From JBFWNG01 sp050251195 (GTDB lineage: Bacteria; Bdellovibrionota_B; Oligoflexia; Oligoflexales; Oligoflexaceae): DNA of 64,000 nucleotides. The notes beneath the pieces are model-generated. The model made no database searches and was not told the origin of the DNA. It saw nothing but the letters and a program-made list of their open reading frames with translations. Within the stretch, counting starts at the first letter, position 1, and each line of letters begins with the position of its first letter. Below, piece by piece: positions 44,655 through 53,017 of the stretch. The position numbers and the translations under genes are program-made. The stretch covers positions 124,001-188,000 of the forward strand of contig JBFWNG010000005.1 of the NCBI GenBank assembly GCA_050251195.1. Direction: 5' to 3'.

Positions 44655-46205
44655 TCAGTTGCAAATAGCTCGTGCTGCGTTTACCTTAAGTCCCGTTAAA
44701 ACACCCGCGATCATCGCATTCGATTTCATGCGTAATTTCCATTGACCAGAGGCTGACTCGCCCGATGGTACTTTAATTTCATAGGCCTTAAAGAGATCGA
44801 ATCCCGGTTCGCCATTATGAAGAGGAAACTTGGTTCCTGCGGGCGATTCAATGGACATCGTCAAATATCGAGTGTCGAAAAAGACCATGTTGAGATCGAA
44901 GAACAATATTTCGGCATCACTAGCGTCAACGTCAATAGCGTATTCCACCTCAGGGCCGTTTCCGAGAAACACAGCGAGGGTTCCGCTTTTTTCAACAATC
45001 AAAGATTCATTCAAAGTACCGACCCTCAACGAACGAGTGAAGGCCTGACGCAGATCGCCTCGGGTGAAGATGAGATCGTAGTCAAGGCGTGTTCCGCATT
45101 CAACGTCCGCGCTGACCTTAAGCTTTGTTGGAAAATCGATATCCGCATTGGAATGCAGTATTCCGGTAGACTGTGAGCTTGAAGATGAGGTCAAGTCCGA
45201 ATGCTTTGGTTGCACCGATACCGTGAAGTCCTCGACGTCTCTTCGGCCCCGATTGACCAAGCTAAGATCGATAGTGGGCGTATCCCCGGCAGCGACTTGC
45301 GTTGCCGTTTCGCCTGGATGTGCTACGTTCACAGGATCAACCGGAAAGAAAACGCGCGGGTTAAACCAGCATCGAGGACGATTACCCGTTTTGTCGCCGT
45401 CGGCCTCGCTGCACGAATTTTGTATTGCTTCTAATTCTGCTTCGAGACTTGCTTTTCCAGCGATCGTCTTACGACCCGGAATAATTCGATGGTCAAACGA
45501 ATGATCGCAAAGCGCGCCCTGCACATACGTGTCCAGCCGACATTGAGCGGACGGATAAGCGGTGTTGGTGACTTCAACCGTTGTAGTGTCAGGCGTGGCT
45601 ATGCTTGGTTTGATCTCTTCTTTACGTCCGGAGAAGAGGCCCCACGAAAGGCCGGCCATCGTGATTCGGTAGCAAAGATTCTGCTCGTCTTCGCTTTGCC
45701 ATTTAGCGTCGCATAATTCCTTGCCCTTTGGATCGACTGCATCACGGAAGGTCGCATTAACTTGAATATCGTTTCGCCATAACTCTTTGGTACAAACTTG
45801 CGCGGCGTAATAATCCGCCGCCGCTTCTGATGCAGCGTCCAGACTGCCTTTAAAAGGATAGCCGGCGAGGTGATGGCCCATTTCATGACAGAGTACGAGG
45901 GCAAAGCCGTCTGGCGTCATAAACTCGTTGCGAGCCATTCCACCAAAGATATTGATGATCCAATCATTGCCGTCTTTAGGCGCCGACGCATTCTCCGTGG
46001 TCGAGGCCCAATCTACTTTAAGCACGAGCTCCGCGCCATGTTGGGCGATGATTGGTCGATAGTGCTGATCGAGGCGATCCACGATTTCGTGAAAGAGTTC
46101 CTCGGTCATAAGCGAATTAGCAGCGGCAACGGACGACTGTTTGCTTTGCTCGCAGCCGAGAGCGGCCATCAAAGGAATAACGGTCAAAAAGCTCAGTTTT
46201 TTCAT
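44655..46205 (-). CDS. HExxH zinc-metallopeptidase-like lipoprotein with C-terminal beta domains
   Basis: A predicted lipoprotein (MAALGC, Cys18). The metallopeptidase part has CHEMGHH (His107-Glu108...His111) and downstream SEAAADYYA (Glu127 as third ligand candidate), like M48-type proteins. A Cys-rich middle, an Ig-like segment (LSLVNRGRRDVEDFTVSV) and a last ~110 residues resembling a P-domain (SIESPAGTKFPLHNGEPG...SGQWKLRMKSNA) follow. It is probably exported and protease-like. The catalytic residues look intact. Confidence 0.8.
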   Translation of the reverse strand: MKKLSFLTVIPLMAALGCEQSKQSSVAAANSLMTEELFHEIVDRLDQHYRPIIAQHGAELVLKVDWASTTENASAPKDGNDWIINIFGGMARNEFMTPDGFALVLCHEMGHHLAGYPFKGSLDAASEAAADYYAAQVCTKELWRNDIQVNATFRDAVDPKGKELCDAKWQSEDEQNLCYRITMAGLSWGLFSGRKEEIKPSIATPDTTTVEVTNTAYPSAQCRLDTYVQGALCDHSFDHRIIPGRKTIAGKASLEAELEAIQNSCSEADGDKTGNRPRCWFNPRVFFPVDPVNVAHPGETATQVAAGDTPTIDLSLVNRGRRDVEDFTVSVQPKHSDLTSSSSSQSTGILHSNADIDFPTKLKVSADVECGTRLDYDLIFTRGDLRQAFTRSLRVGTLNESLIVEKSGTLAVFLGNGPEVEYAIDVDASDAEILFFDLNMVFFDTRYLTMSIESPAGTKFPLHNGEPGFDLFKAYEIKVPSGESASGQWKLRMKSNAMIAGVLTGLKVNAARAICN

Positions 46206-46425
46206 AAGTCACGTCCGCAGTTGAAATAGCTTCAAATCAGATTGCAAGAAGTGCGTCAAGTATAAGTAACGGTAATTACAGAATTTATGTGGACAGGCCT
46301 TTGACAGTATCTAAAAACATGACAGCCTTTCGTATGGCCTGAAATAACTCCGTTTTGAAAAGCGCACACAGCAAGGAACGGTGTAAAGGCCCCTCCTGGC
46401 GAGGGGAACCATCACCAATCAAAAC

Positions 46426-46445
46426 GGAATTGATAATCATTTTCA
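46426..46445 (+). promoter_or_regulatory. Fur box upstream of the cupredoxin/FTR1 genes
   Basis: TGATAATCATTTTCA at 46431-46445 matches the 7-1-7 Fur motif with one mismatch; the 19-base window 46426-46444 matches 15 of 19 positions of the E. coli consensus. It lies 62 bases before the cupredoxin start, in a 301-base gap with no gene, and predicts repression by iron. Confidence 0.75.
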
Positions 46446-46506
46446 AATAGGTTAGGATATGTTTCGCAAGTTTGATTGAGCAAATTGACATAGGAGCTTT
46501 TAATCC

Positions 46507-46839
46507 ATGAAGAAAATGACCCAACTTTTCCTGATTCTCACATCCCTCACAGCCGTGAGCGCGCAGGCCGCCGAAGAAAAAACTCTGACCCTTGTGGTTA
46601 AAGACGGATTTTTCACACCGGAAACTATTGAAGGCCCCGCGAACGCAAAATTCAAACTTATCGTAAAGAACGAGGGCAAAACGGCGGAGGAATTCGAGAG
46701 TGACGAGCTTCATCGCGAAAAGGTCATTCAACCGGGCAAGAGTGTCACCATCAACATCGGCCCGCTGCCTGCCGGCACCTACGGTTTCTTTGGTGAATTC
46801 CATCCGAAAACCGCCAAGGGATCATTAACTCTGAAATAA
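46507..46839 (+). CDS. Periplasmic cupredoxin-domain protein of the FTR1 iron system
   Basis: A signal peptide (LTAVSAQA) and a ~90-residue cupredoxin-like domain: VKDGFFTPETIEGPANAKFKLIVKNEGKTAEEFESDELHREKV and GPLPAGTYGFFGEFHP. Such domains accompany FTR1 permeases (EfeO-like or Cupredoxin_1) and may carry or oxidise metal. The classical blue-copper Cys-His-Met ligand set is not obvious. It has a Fur box upstream and FTR1 downstream (55 bases). Confidence 0.85.
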   Translation: MKKMTQLFLILTSLTAVSAQAAEEKTLTLVVKDGFFTPETIEGPANAKFKLIVKNEGKTAEEFESDELHREKVIQPGKSVTINIGPLPAGTYGFFGEFHPKTAKGSLTLK

Positions 46840-46894
46840 TAGTCATGTGAGTCTGATCGAAACGAAGGACGTTTAAACGTAACATGGAAGCATT

Positions 46895-47719
46895 ATGATA
46901 AGTTTGTTGTTTATTCTGACGCGAGAATTGTTAGAAGCCATACTCATTATCAGCATCATGTATGCTTTCATGAAGAACATTGGGGTGCTGCGCCAAGGAC
47001 GTAAATTCCTGGGACTCGGCATCCTTGGCGGCATCGGCCTTAGCTACATTCTCGCCCTTGCCATTGAGCATATGAGCGATTGGCTCGAGGGCGCCGGGAT
47101 GCTTTATTTCGAAGCCGTGTTGTTTGCTTGCTCCGCGGGTTTGATGACGCATATGGTTTTTTGGATGACCAAAGCGGGACGCCGGCTCAAGAGCGATCTT
47201 GAGTCAAAAATGCAGCATAGTGTTACTCAAGGAGGGCTCTTTGACGTCGCGGTTATCAGCGCACTGGCCGTTGGTCGGGAAGGCGCGGAAATTGTGACCT
47301 ATATGCAAAGCTTAAGAATGTCCCAAGAAATAAATACTGCGATGATGGCGGCTACGGTGGCGGCAAGTCTCTGCGGCGCGATCTTGGTTTTCCGCGGGAT
47401 TACAACAGGCGTTACGAAGATTAAGCACTTTTTCCAAGTGACCTCTGTGTTTCTCTTTCTGTCGGCCGCGTCCCTTCTCGTCGAAGCGACGGTTCGTTTG
47501 ACAGAAGCCGGGATCCTCTCGCCTCTCGTTCCCGTTGTATGGAATACCGGCCATATTATCGGTCCAAATTCCATGCTGGGCGAGGTGCTGCACATTCTCG
47601 TCGGCTACACTTCGTCTCCGTCTCTGATGATGGTACTTGTTTACCTCGCCTATTGGACCTTTGTGGCGCTGACGTACTACCGACCCATGTATCGTCCTAA
47701 GACGGCCGTTGCGTCTTAG
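46895..47719 (+). CDS. FTR1 family iron permease
   Basis: An inner-membrane iron transporter of about seven helices. Two REXXE motifs bind iron: RELLE (residues 10-14) and REGAE (128-132). The length of 274 fits EfeU/FTR1. The cupredoxin gene before it and the Fur box suggest an iron-repressed operon. No peroxidase (EfeB) gene is seen here, so oxidation may rely on the cupredoxin or another enzyme. Confidence 0.92.
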   Translation: MISLLFILTRELLEAILIISIMYAFMKNIGVLRQGRKFLGLGILGGIGLSYILALAIEHMSDWLEGAGMLYFEAVLFACSAGLMTHMVFWMTKAGRRLKSDLESKMQHSVTQGGLFDVAVISALAVGREGAEIVTYMQSLRMSQEINTAMMAATVAASLCGAILVFRGITTGVTKIKHFFQVTSVFLFLSAASLLVEATVRLTEAGILSPLVPVVWNTGHIIGPNSMLGEVLHILVGYTSSPSLMMVLVYLAYWTFVALTYYRPMYRPKTAVAS

Positions 47720-47757
47720 GTGTTCCTCCATAGCACTTGTGAAAGAACAGAATCCCG

Positions 47758-47787
47758 AACCTGCGCTGGCGCAGGTTTTGTCTTTAT
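47758..47787 (+). terminator. Rho-independent terminator of the FTR1 operon
   Basis: AACCTGCGC and GCGCAGGTT are perfect 9-bp arms with a 2-base loop, followed by TTGTCTTT. It lies 38 bases after the FTR1 stop. Confidence 0.85.
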
Positions 47788-47855
47788 ATCATTGATTTAA
47801 TTGGATATATTTTGCGACCTTGGCCTGTCCTGGCGTTTCTGTGGTGTCTTCAACG

Positions 47856-48286
47856 CTAAACCTTCACCAAACAAATCATGCGCTCAGCGTTCTTTCCAAG
47901 GTCGTTCTTGAACTGGGCCACCTGTAAGGACGGGGCGTTCGCCAAACCTAGAATTTCGGCATCGCTCCAGTACCTGGCATATGAACCCTTGAACGGGCCC
48001 TCGATAAAAAACCTTGTCCCGTCCTCCAGCACCTGGAATTTCTCGCCAGGCTGCAGTGGTTCATCTCCGCAGAAAACGCAGATTATCCTACCACTGGGTT
48101 TTAACATCGAGACGAGGTGTTGAAACGAGGCCTTTGCTTCGATTACCGGCATGTGGTCCAAGACGTATCCGGCTCTGATAGCATCAAATATTATACGACC
48201 TCTCCTGAAAGGTTCGTCCCCATAGATCCTGCTCCAGCGCAGTTTTGTCTGTAAATATATGATATTAATACTCTATTTTAGCCTCT
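47856..48286 (-). pseudogene. 5'-truncated methyltransferase-like remnant
   Basis: An open frame of about 140 residues with no ATG, GTG or TTG start near its beginning. Only an internal TTG/ATG (around 48161-48170) could start a short form. The readable part, e.g. LRWSRIYGDEPFRRGR, AIRAGYVLDHMP, IEAKASFQHLVSMLKPSGRI, resembles the C-terminal half of a class I SAM methyltransferase; the SAM-binding N-terminus is absent. It ends in a normal stop. I see no IS element. It could be a decayed gene; the family is a guess. Confidence 0.45.
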
Positions 48287-48409
48287 TGCCCGCCCGCACA
48301 TCTTGTTGGCTCAACCAAGGCGAAAGTCTTCTTTTTTTTGGAAATACCAAATCAAGTAACTCCCTCTAATTCCGATACAAGTTCGTCACAAAACTTTTTG
48401 GGTGAACAG

Positions 48410-49435
48410 TTGCGAATTCTTCCACTCCTCATTTGTGCGGTTTTGTCGCTGCAAGCCTCATGTCGAAAAATCGAGCCCGAGAGCGAAAGACCATTGGAAG
48501 GTGTGACGGAGGCCGACCCGACGGTTGAAGAGTCCGATCCCGCATCGAGCGAGGACTATGGCTGTGGTGCCGGCTGCGACGATTGCCGCATATGGCTTTT
48601 TGGCGGTGAAGGTGCCGATTTCGCAGCAAAGAAGACGGTACTGAGTTTTGACGGGGATTCGTGGTCTGAGGAGACCGACATACCCGCTGCTCGCGCTTAT
48701 AGCGGGATTGCGGTGACTTCCGGCAAGGTGTGGCTGTTCGGTGGAAGCGATTCGAATTCGGTTTATACAAGCGTTGACGGGCAAACCTGGGAGTCTCCGG
48801 GGACAATCCCGATTAGTATTTCTCCCTTTAACAGTATAGCAGTCTACAAGAACAAATTCTGGATGTCTGGCGGCGGCCTTGCAACAGCTATAAATACAGT
48901 GTTCAGCAGTTCCAACGGACTCTCCTGGGACCTTGCCGGAACGTTGCCCATCAACATGACTCGGCACACGGCTTCCGTATTAGGAGATATATTTTGGCTC
49001 TATGGCGGTTACACAAACTCACCGCTATCGTCGGTCATGCGATCCTTTGACGGCGTAGATTGGACCCAGCAATTGTCTGTCCTTCCCATGAATCTTAACG
49101 AGATGGCTCGGGCTACATGGAATGGTCAAGTTTGGTTGGCCGGCGGCAGCTCCGACAGCGATGAGGTAGTGACCGCAGTTTTAAGTTCTTCAAACGCAAT
49201 ACAATGGACAGAAACCGGAAACCTTCCCGAAGCAAGAAGCCATGGGTCGATGATCGCTTACAAAGACAAACTCTGGTTCATCGGCGGCTTGGACTCCTCA
49301 ACTCACCCCACAAGCAAAGTTTGGTCCTCGACAGACGGCGCAACCTGGACGGAAGAAACCGAGCTTGACGATGCGCAGAGCGGTGCTGCCATTGCGATTT
49401 ACTCTCCCACCTGTGGTACGGGGGTTTCGCAATGA
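48410..49435 (+). CDS. Kelch-like beta-propeller lipoprotein
   Basis: A predicted lipoprotein (signal RILPLLICAVLSLQASC). Six or more repeats of the kelch/galactose-oxidase type follow: WLFGGSDSNSVYTSVDGQTWES, FWLYGGYTNSPLSSVMRSFDGVDWTQ, VWLAGGSSDSDEVVTAVLSSSN, LWFIGGLDSSTHPTSKVWSS. It probably folds as a propeller and binds a ligand or protein. The start is uncertain: TTG 48410 has GGTGA upstream and begins the lipobox, while the longer frame from 48338 also begins with TTG. Its stop overlaps the next gene by ATGA. Confidence 0.75.
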   Translation: MRILPLLICAVLSLQASCRKIEPESERPLEGVTEADPTVEESDPASSEDYGCGAGCDDCRIWLFGGEGADFAAKKTVLSFDGDSWSEETDIPAARAYSGIAVTSGKVWLFGGSDSNSVYTSVDGQTWESPGTIPISISPFNSIAVYKNKFWMSGGGLATAINTVFSSSNGLSWDLAGTLPINMTRHTASVLGDIFWLYGGYTNSPLSSVMRSFDGVDWTQQLSVLPMNLNEMARATWNGQVWLAGGSSDSDEVVTAVLSSSNAIQWTETGNLPEARSHGSMIAYKDKLWFIGGLDSSTHPTSKVWSSTDGATWTEETELDDAQSGAAIAIYSPTCGTGVSQ

Positions 49436-50400
49436 CGACGCGCAGGTGGCGAACCATTTTGATTCAATGTTTTGTTTTGCTGGCTGCTTCGAGCGCGTTC
49501 GCACAGTCGCGGGGAAATGATCAGCGCGAGGAATTTCAAGAGGCTTATAAGGATCAAAAGAGTACGAGAAGCTCGTTTCTTGGCGGGGCGCCGAGTTACA
49601 GTCTTACGCCGCGTCGCGATAACGTCGGATTTGCGATCGGGTTCGAACCTGTCGATGTCCGAGTCAAGGCCGCTGATTCCGACGAGACTTCCGGAGACAA
49701 CACGCTCGATATGACGGGTTATACGCTGCTCCCAACTGTTGCTTTCTTTCGATCGATGTTCGGAATTGGCATCTCGGGCGAAGTGGGGAAGCGCACGATT
49801 GAGTACTTGCAACAAGTTGATCCGACAACTACGGAAGAGGAATATTTTTACGAACAATACAGTGAAACGGACTATGTAGGAGCCGGAATTTACGGGTACA
49901 TGCTGCTCCCGAAAAAAATGCTGCCGCGGATAATGCGAGGGACCGTGATCATTGGGGGGCGTTCTCTTACCGTCGACGTCAAATCGCGCGGGACGCGGAC
50001 AACACCAGAGACAATGCCAGATTTTACCAAGCTCAAATATGACGTTAATATGTTAGAAGGGGGTCTTCACTTTACTCTCACGTTGGCAAAGCGCTATCAA
50101 ATCATCCCCTGGCTAAACTACCGCGCGACATCGGTCGGAAGCATTAAGGACGAGAACCAGTCTAGCGACGATATCAGCGAGGAGGTCATAGAAGCTGCTA
50201 AGCTTGACCAAAAGCTAATCTGGCAATCCAATGCTGACATCAAATATGGCTTCGACTTTGCGGTCCAATTCACCAATCTCGACATCCATTTCGGCGGCTT
50301 GCTTGGCTATCTTGCCAACTTGAATCGCGGCGCGGAGAGAATCCAAGACAAGGGATTATTTGTCTCGGCGTCGTATTATATCGCGCCGCCTGAGGAATAA
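49432..50400 (+). CDS. Outer-membrane or periplasmic protein of unknown function
   Basis: A Sec signal peptide (ILIQCFVLLAASSAFAQS). The mature ~300-residue chain is rich in strands with aromatic residues (TLTLAKRYQIIPWLNYRATSV, KYGFDFAVQFTNLDIHFGGL, LFVSASYYIAPPEE), like a barrel. It shares ATGA with the kelch-like lipoprotein, so the two form one translational unit and might be partners at the outer membrane. Confidence 0.7.
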   Translation: MTTRRWRTILIQCFVLLAASSAFAQSRGNDQREEFQEAYKDQKSTRSSFLGGAPSYSLTPRRDNVGFAIGFEPVDVRVKAADSDETSGDNTLDMTGYTLLPTVAFFRSMFGIGISGEVGKRTIEYLQQVDPTTTEEEYFYEQYSETDYVGAGIYGYMLLPKKMLPRIMRGTVIIGGRSLTVDVKSRGTRTTPETMPDFTKLKYDVNMLEGGLHFTLTLAKRYQIIPWLNYRATSVGSIKDENQSSDDISEEVIEAAKLDQKLIWQSNADIKYGFDFAVQFTNLDIHFGGLLGYLANLNRGAERIQDKGLFVSASYYIAPPEE

Positions 50401-50439
50401 GCTCCACGACCTTAAATCAAAATTCAACAACAAGTTTTG

Positions 50440-50859
50440 TTAGTGAACTCGCAATCGTGAGTCACATGCCGGGTTTTTAGCAAGCGCGTTGATGCATTGT
50501 TCTGCGTTGTCGTAATAACCCACAGTTCGGACAGCGTCACTGTCGACGTATAAAATCACGTCATAGTTGGAATCACAGGCGCAGTAGGTAAGGGGAAACT
50601 CGGGAGCTTGTTCGAAGTGCAACTCTGTTACGACCTTACAAGAAGGGTTTCTCTCGAGATAGCGCATACATTCTTCGGGATTGCCATAGTCGCCAAGTTT
50701 GCCCAGAAGAACGCCTCTGTTGTAAAGTTGGACATCATAGCTACCATCGCAGGCGCAATAGCGAAAGTCTTCTGGACTGTCGGCAAACGCAGAAGTTGCT
50801 CCTAGTGTAAAAAGTACCGAGAATACTGCAAATGCGAAAAGTTTATTCAATGTGTTCAT
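50440..50859 (-). CDS. Small secreted Cys-rich protein with a tandem repeat
   Basis: A signal peptide (MNTLNKLFAFAVFSVLFTLGATSAFA) and two similar ~40-residue units, YCACDGSYDVQLY...GDYGNPEECMRYLERNPSC and YCACDSNYDVILY...GYYDNAEQCINALAKNPAC. Each unit has about four Cys, probably disulphide-bonded. The function is unknown. AAGGAG lies 10 bases before ATG 50859. Confidence 0.75.
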   Translation of the reverse strand: MNTLNKLFAFAVFSVLFTLGATSAFADSPEDFRYCACDGSYDVQLYNRGVLLGKLGDYGNPEECMRYLERNPSCKVVTELHFEQAPEFPLTYCACDSNYDVILYVDSDAVRTVGYYDNAEQCINALAKNPACDSRLRVH

Positions 50860-50941
50860 AGTGTTTGACTCCTTCAGAATGTAGGACCGGGAGAATATCT
50901 CCTTTCGCGGCTTGGGTAAAGAGAGCCAAGATGACGGTGCG

Positions 50942-50971
50942 ATAAAAAGGCCCCGGATTACCCGAGGCCTT
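50942..50971 (-). terminator. Rho-independent terminator of the 51.0-51.5 kb gene
   Basis: On the minus strand AAGGCCTCGG and CCGGGGCCTT pair around GTAAT, followed by TTTTTATC. It lies just past the stop of the secreted-protein gene. Confidence 0.8.
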
Positions 50972-50995
50972 AGAACGCGATAACAAAGGTATTTA

Positions 50996-51499
50996 TCAGT
51001 GGCAGATAAAGCCGTTTTCCGTCGCGATGGGGCGCTTCGTTTCAAGTTTATCTGTAGTAACGTCATATCCGTCGGCGCTTTCGATGGTAAGAAGCGTGGA
51101 CTTATCGATTTCAGAGTTGTTGGAAGTTTGTACCAACACCTTGCCGTCTTCGCCTTGACCGATAGCAATGAGTTCAAGTTCGGCTTCGTCGGCAGGTTCA
51201 AAACCTTCGAGTTCTGACATGAGGCCCAGCTCTAGCTTCGAACCATTTTTCTCAGCGGCAATAAGCTCGAGGTTAATTTCTTTGTATTCGTTACGGAATG
51301 TAACAACGTGCACAACTGCGAATGCACTCTTGCCGTCTTCGCTCACGGCGACTCCTAGGAGATCAACTTCCTTACCGTCAACTTCAAGCGCATCGTCGAA
51401 CTTGTCGCAGAGTTTTTGATTGGCTTTTAGTTTTCCGCCTGCAAATGCAGAAACAGAAATCAAAGAGACTAATGCGATAACCAAATTTCTTAATTTCAT
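50996..51499 (-). CDS. Secreted protein of unknown function
   Basis: A signal peptide (MKLRNLVIALVSLISVSAFAG) and a ~146-residue mature chain with two Cys (KLCDKF and FICH). It is acidic and beta-rich (DLLGVAVSEDGKSAFAVVHVVTFRNEYKEINLELIAAEKNG). No family is recognised. AGGAGG lies 7 bases before the ATG. It is in line with the next two small genes on the minus strand. Confidence 0.75.
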   Translation of the reverse strand: MKLRNLVIALVSLISVSAFAGGKLKANQKLCDKFDDALEVDGKEVDLLGVAVSEDGKSAFAVVHVVTFRNEYKEINLELIAAEKNGSKLELGLMSELEGFEPADEAELELIAIGQGEDGKVLVQTSNNSEIDKSTLLTIESADGYDVTTDKLETKRPIATENGFICH

Positions 51500-51556
51500 A
51501 TTGTCCTCCTTGTTTAAAGTAAAGGCCTTCCGAAGAAGGCCCATGCATCAATTCAA

Positions 51557-51835
51557 TTAGTCGCAACGCTCTTGCGCGTCGTGGAGCTTCTCCAGCGTGT
51601 CTGCCATCAGGTCACGTAGATCGTCACAGTAAGGCGTATCTTCTTCGTCTGGGCCGCAGCCTGCAGAGTCCATAGAGTTTTGGATGTTGTGAACGCGTGC
51701 TTGAAGATCGAAAATTCTTTCTTGTCTTTCACGTGAACACTCGTCGTCCTGAACTTTTGATGTTGTTTGTGTGCCGCACCCCATAACGGTTGCAACGATG
51801 GCCAAAGCGCTTAGTGTCATAAATCCTGTTTTCAT
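51557..51835 (-). CDS. Small lipoprotein with coiled-coil and Cys residues
   Basis: A predicted lipoprotein (AIVATVMGC, Cys20) of 92 residues. The mature part is charged and helical (ECSRERQERIFDLQARVHNIQNSMDSAGC, YCDDLRDLMADTLEKLHDAQERC) with four Cys that may cross-link helices. GGAGAAAC lies upstream of the ATG. The 51836-52151 gap upstream is AT-rich and may hold its promoter. Confidence 0.7.
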   Translation of the reverse strand: MKTGFMTLSALAIVATVMGCGTQTTSKVQDDECSRERQERIFDLQARVHNIQNSMDSAGCGPDEEDTPYCDDLRDLMADTLEKLHDAQERCD

Positions 51836-52087
51836 TTTGTTTCTCCAATTTGTGTTAAAAATAGACCAAAGAGGTCCATTTTTTACATTGTCGGGAGTTT
51901 AAAATCAATGTTCTTTTTATTAATATATTTTAATATCAGCTATAATAATAATTTATAAATTAAGGATAAGAGCTTGTTTTGTATACAGTTTGTTCTCCTC
52001 CGAAACTTTAGCTCGAAGGCGCTTGCAGTCAATTGACCAGTATTTTTGGAAGGGATGACGTTTCTTAAGAAGTTTCTCAACAGAGCA
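51836..52087. other. AT-rich intergenic region
   Basis: This part of the divergent 316-base gap holds no gene I can support. An AT-rich stretch at ~51898-51963 (TTATTAATATATTTTAATATC) probably serves as promoter or UP-element DNA for the minus-strand lipoprotein. Confidence 0.5.
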
Positions 52088-52116
52088 TTGACACAACTCT
52101 TCTATTCGTGTTAATT
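52088..52116 (+). promoter_or_regulatory. Candidate promoter of the serine protease gene
   Basis: A perfect TTGACA (52088-52093) is spaced 17 bases from a weak TTAATT (52111-52116). It lies 35 bases before the ATG at 52152. Confidence 0.4.
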
Positions 52117-52151
52117 GGCTGGCTGGCCGATTAAAACGAGAGAGGGAAGTT

Positions 52152-52925
52152 ATGAAGGCAAGAGTATTAGTAGCAGGAGCATTATCGTTGGGTCTAACAG
52201 CCTGCGGTACCCAGTCAACATCAGACATCAAAGTCACCAACGGAAAAATTATCGATGAATCCGTTTATCCATCGGTTGTGCTGCTTTATCGGCAAGTCGA
52301 CGAAGGCGGCGCCATTTGTACGGGAACGTTTATCAATAAGAATACCGTACTGACGGCTGCACACTGCGTCCGCGGCAACCCTTCCGAAAACGACGAAGTT
52401 GACACAAAGCTTATGATCGTCAAACCAAAAGGCGACGGAAGTTTCGAGTCAATTGCTAAATCCACCAACGCATATCAGAGCCCCTCCTGGGACAAAACCA
52501 CCACAACTCCTCACATTGATGACGTAGGTCTCGTGGTATTCCCAGAAGACACGTCTGCGAATTACTCTGAAATCACGGATGAACAAGCTGAATTGGGCAA
52601 AAAAATAACGATCGTCGGCTACGGCAACAACGACAACGTTACAGCGACTGGAGCCGGTACCAAACGATTGGGCACCAACACTCTTAAAAGCTTCGCCAAC
52701 GGATTCCTGAACTTCGAAGGCGCCCTTAAAACTACAGACGCCTCCGGCAAGAACGCTTCCGCTGGCCCTGGAGACTCAGGTGGACCGATGTTCCAAGACG
52801 ACAAGATCGTCGGAATCACTTCTGGCGGCGGCAACAGGGAAACCGTGACGGAAGACGAGTATGTTGACCTCAGCCGTACCTCCGTCCGCGAATTTATCGA
52901 CGCGCACACGACTGCAAATTTCTAA
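52152..52925 (+). CDS. Trypsin-like serine protease lipoprotein
   Basis: A predicted lipoprotein (SLGLTAC, Cys17). Catalytic triad: His in VLTAAHC, Asp in HIDDVGLVV, Ser in GPGDSGGPMF. The chain opens at NGKIIDESVYPSVV, where chymotrypsin-type proteases have a propeptide junction. It probably degrades proteins in the envelope or outside. GAGGGAAG lies upstream of the ATG. A terminator follows. Confidence 0.9.
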   Translation: MKARVLVAGALSLGLTACGTQSTSDIKVTNGKIIDESVYPSVVLLYRQVDEGGAICTGTFINKNTVLTAAHCVRGNPSENDEVDTKLMIVKPKGDGSFESIAKSTNAYQSPSWDKTTTTPHIDDVGLVVFPEDTSANYSEITDEQAELGKKITIVGYGNNDNVTATGAGTKRLGTNTLKSFANGFLNFEGALKTTDASGKNASAGPGDSGGPMFQDDKIVGITSGGGNRETVTEDEYVDLSRTSVREFIDAHTTANF

Positions 52926-52950
52926 TCAGCTCGATTAGTAAAAAGTACTA

Positions 52951-52984
52951 CAGCCAGAGGGTGAATGCCCCTGGCTGTTTTTTT
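52951..52984 (+). terminator. Rho-independent terminator of the serine protease gene
   Basis: CAGCCAGAGGG and CCCCTGGCTG pair with a short loop (TGAATG), followed by TTTTTTT. It lies 25 bases after the stop. Confidence 0.88.
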
Positions 52985-53017
52985 ATGTCTTGATTTGTCG
53001 TCGGAGTATTTGTGGCT

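Noticed and set aside
51953..52240. 95-residue minus-strand frame upstream of the serine protease
   Set aside because: It overlaps the protease start and its promoter region, has no ribosome-binding site and a composition unlike a protein.
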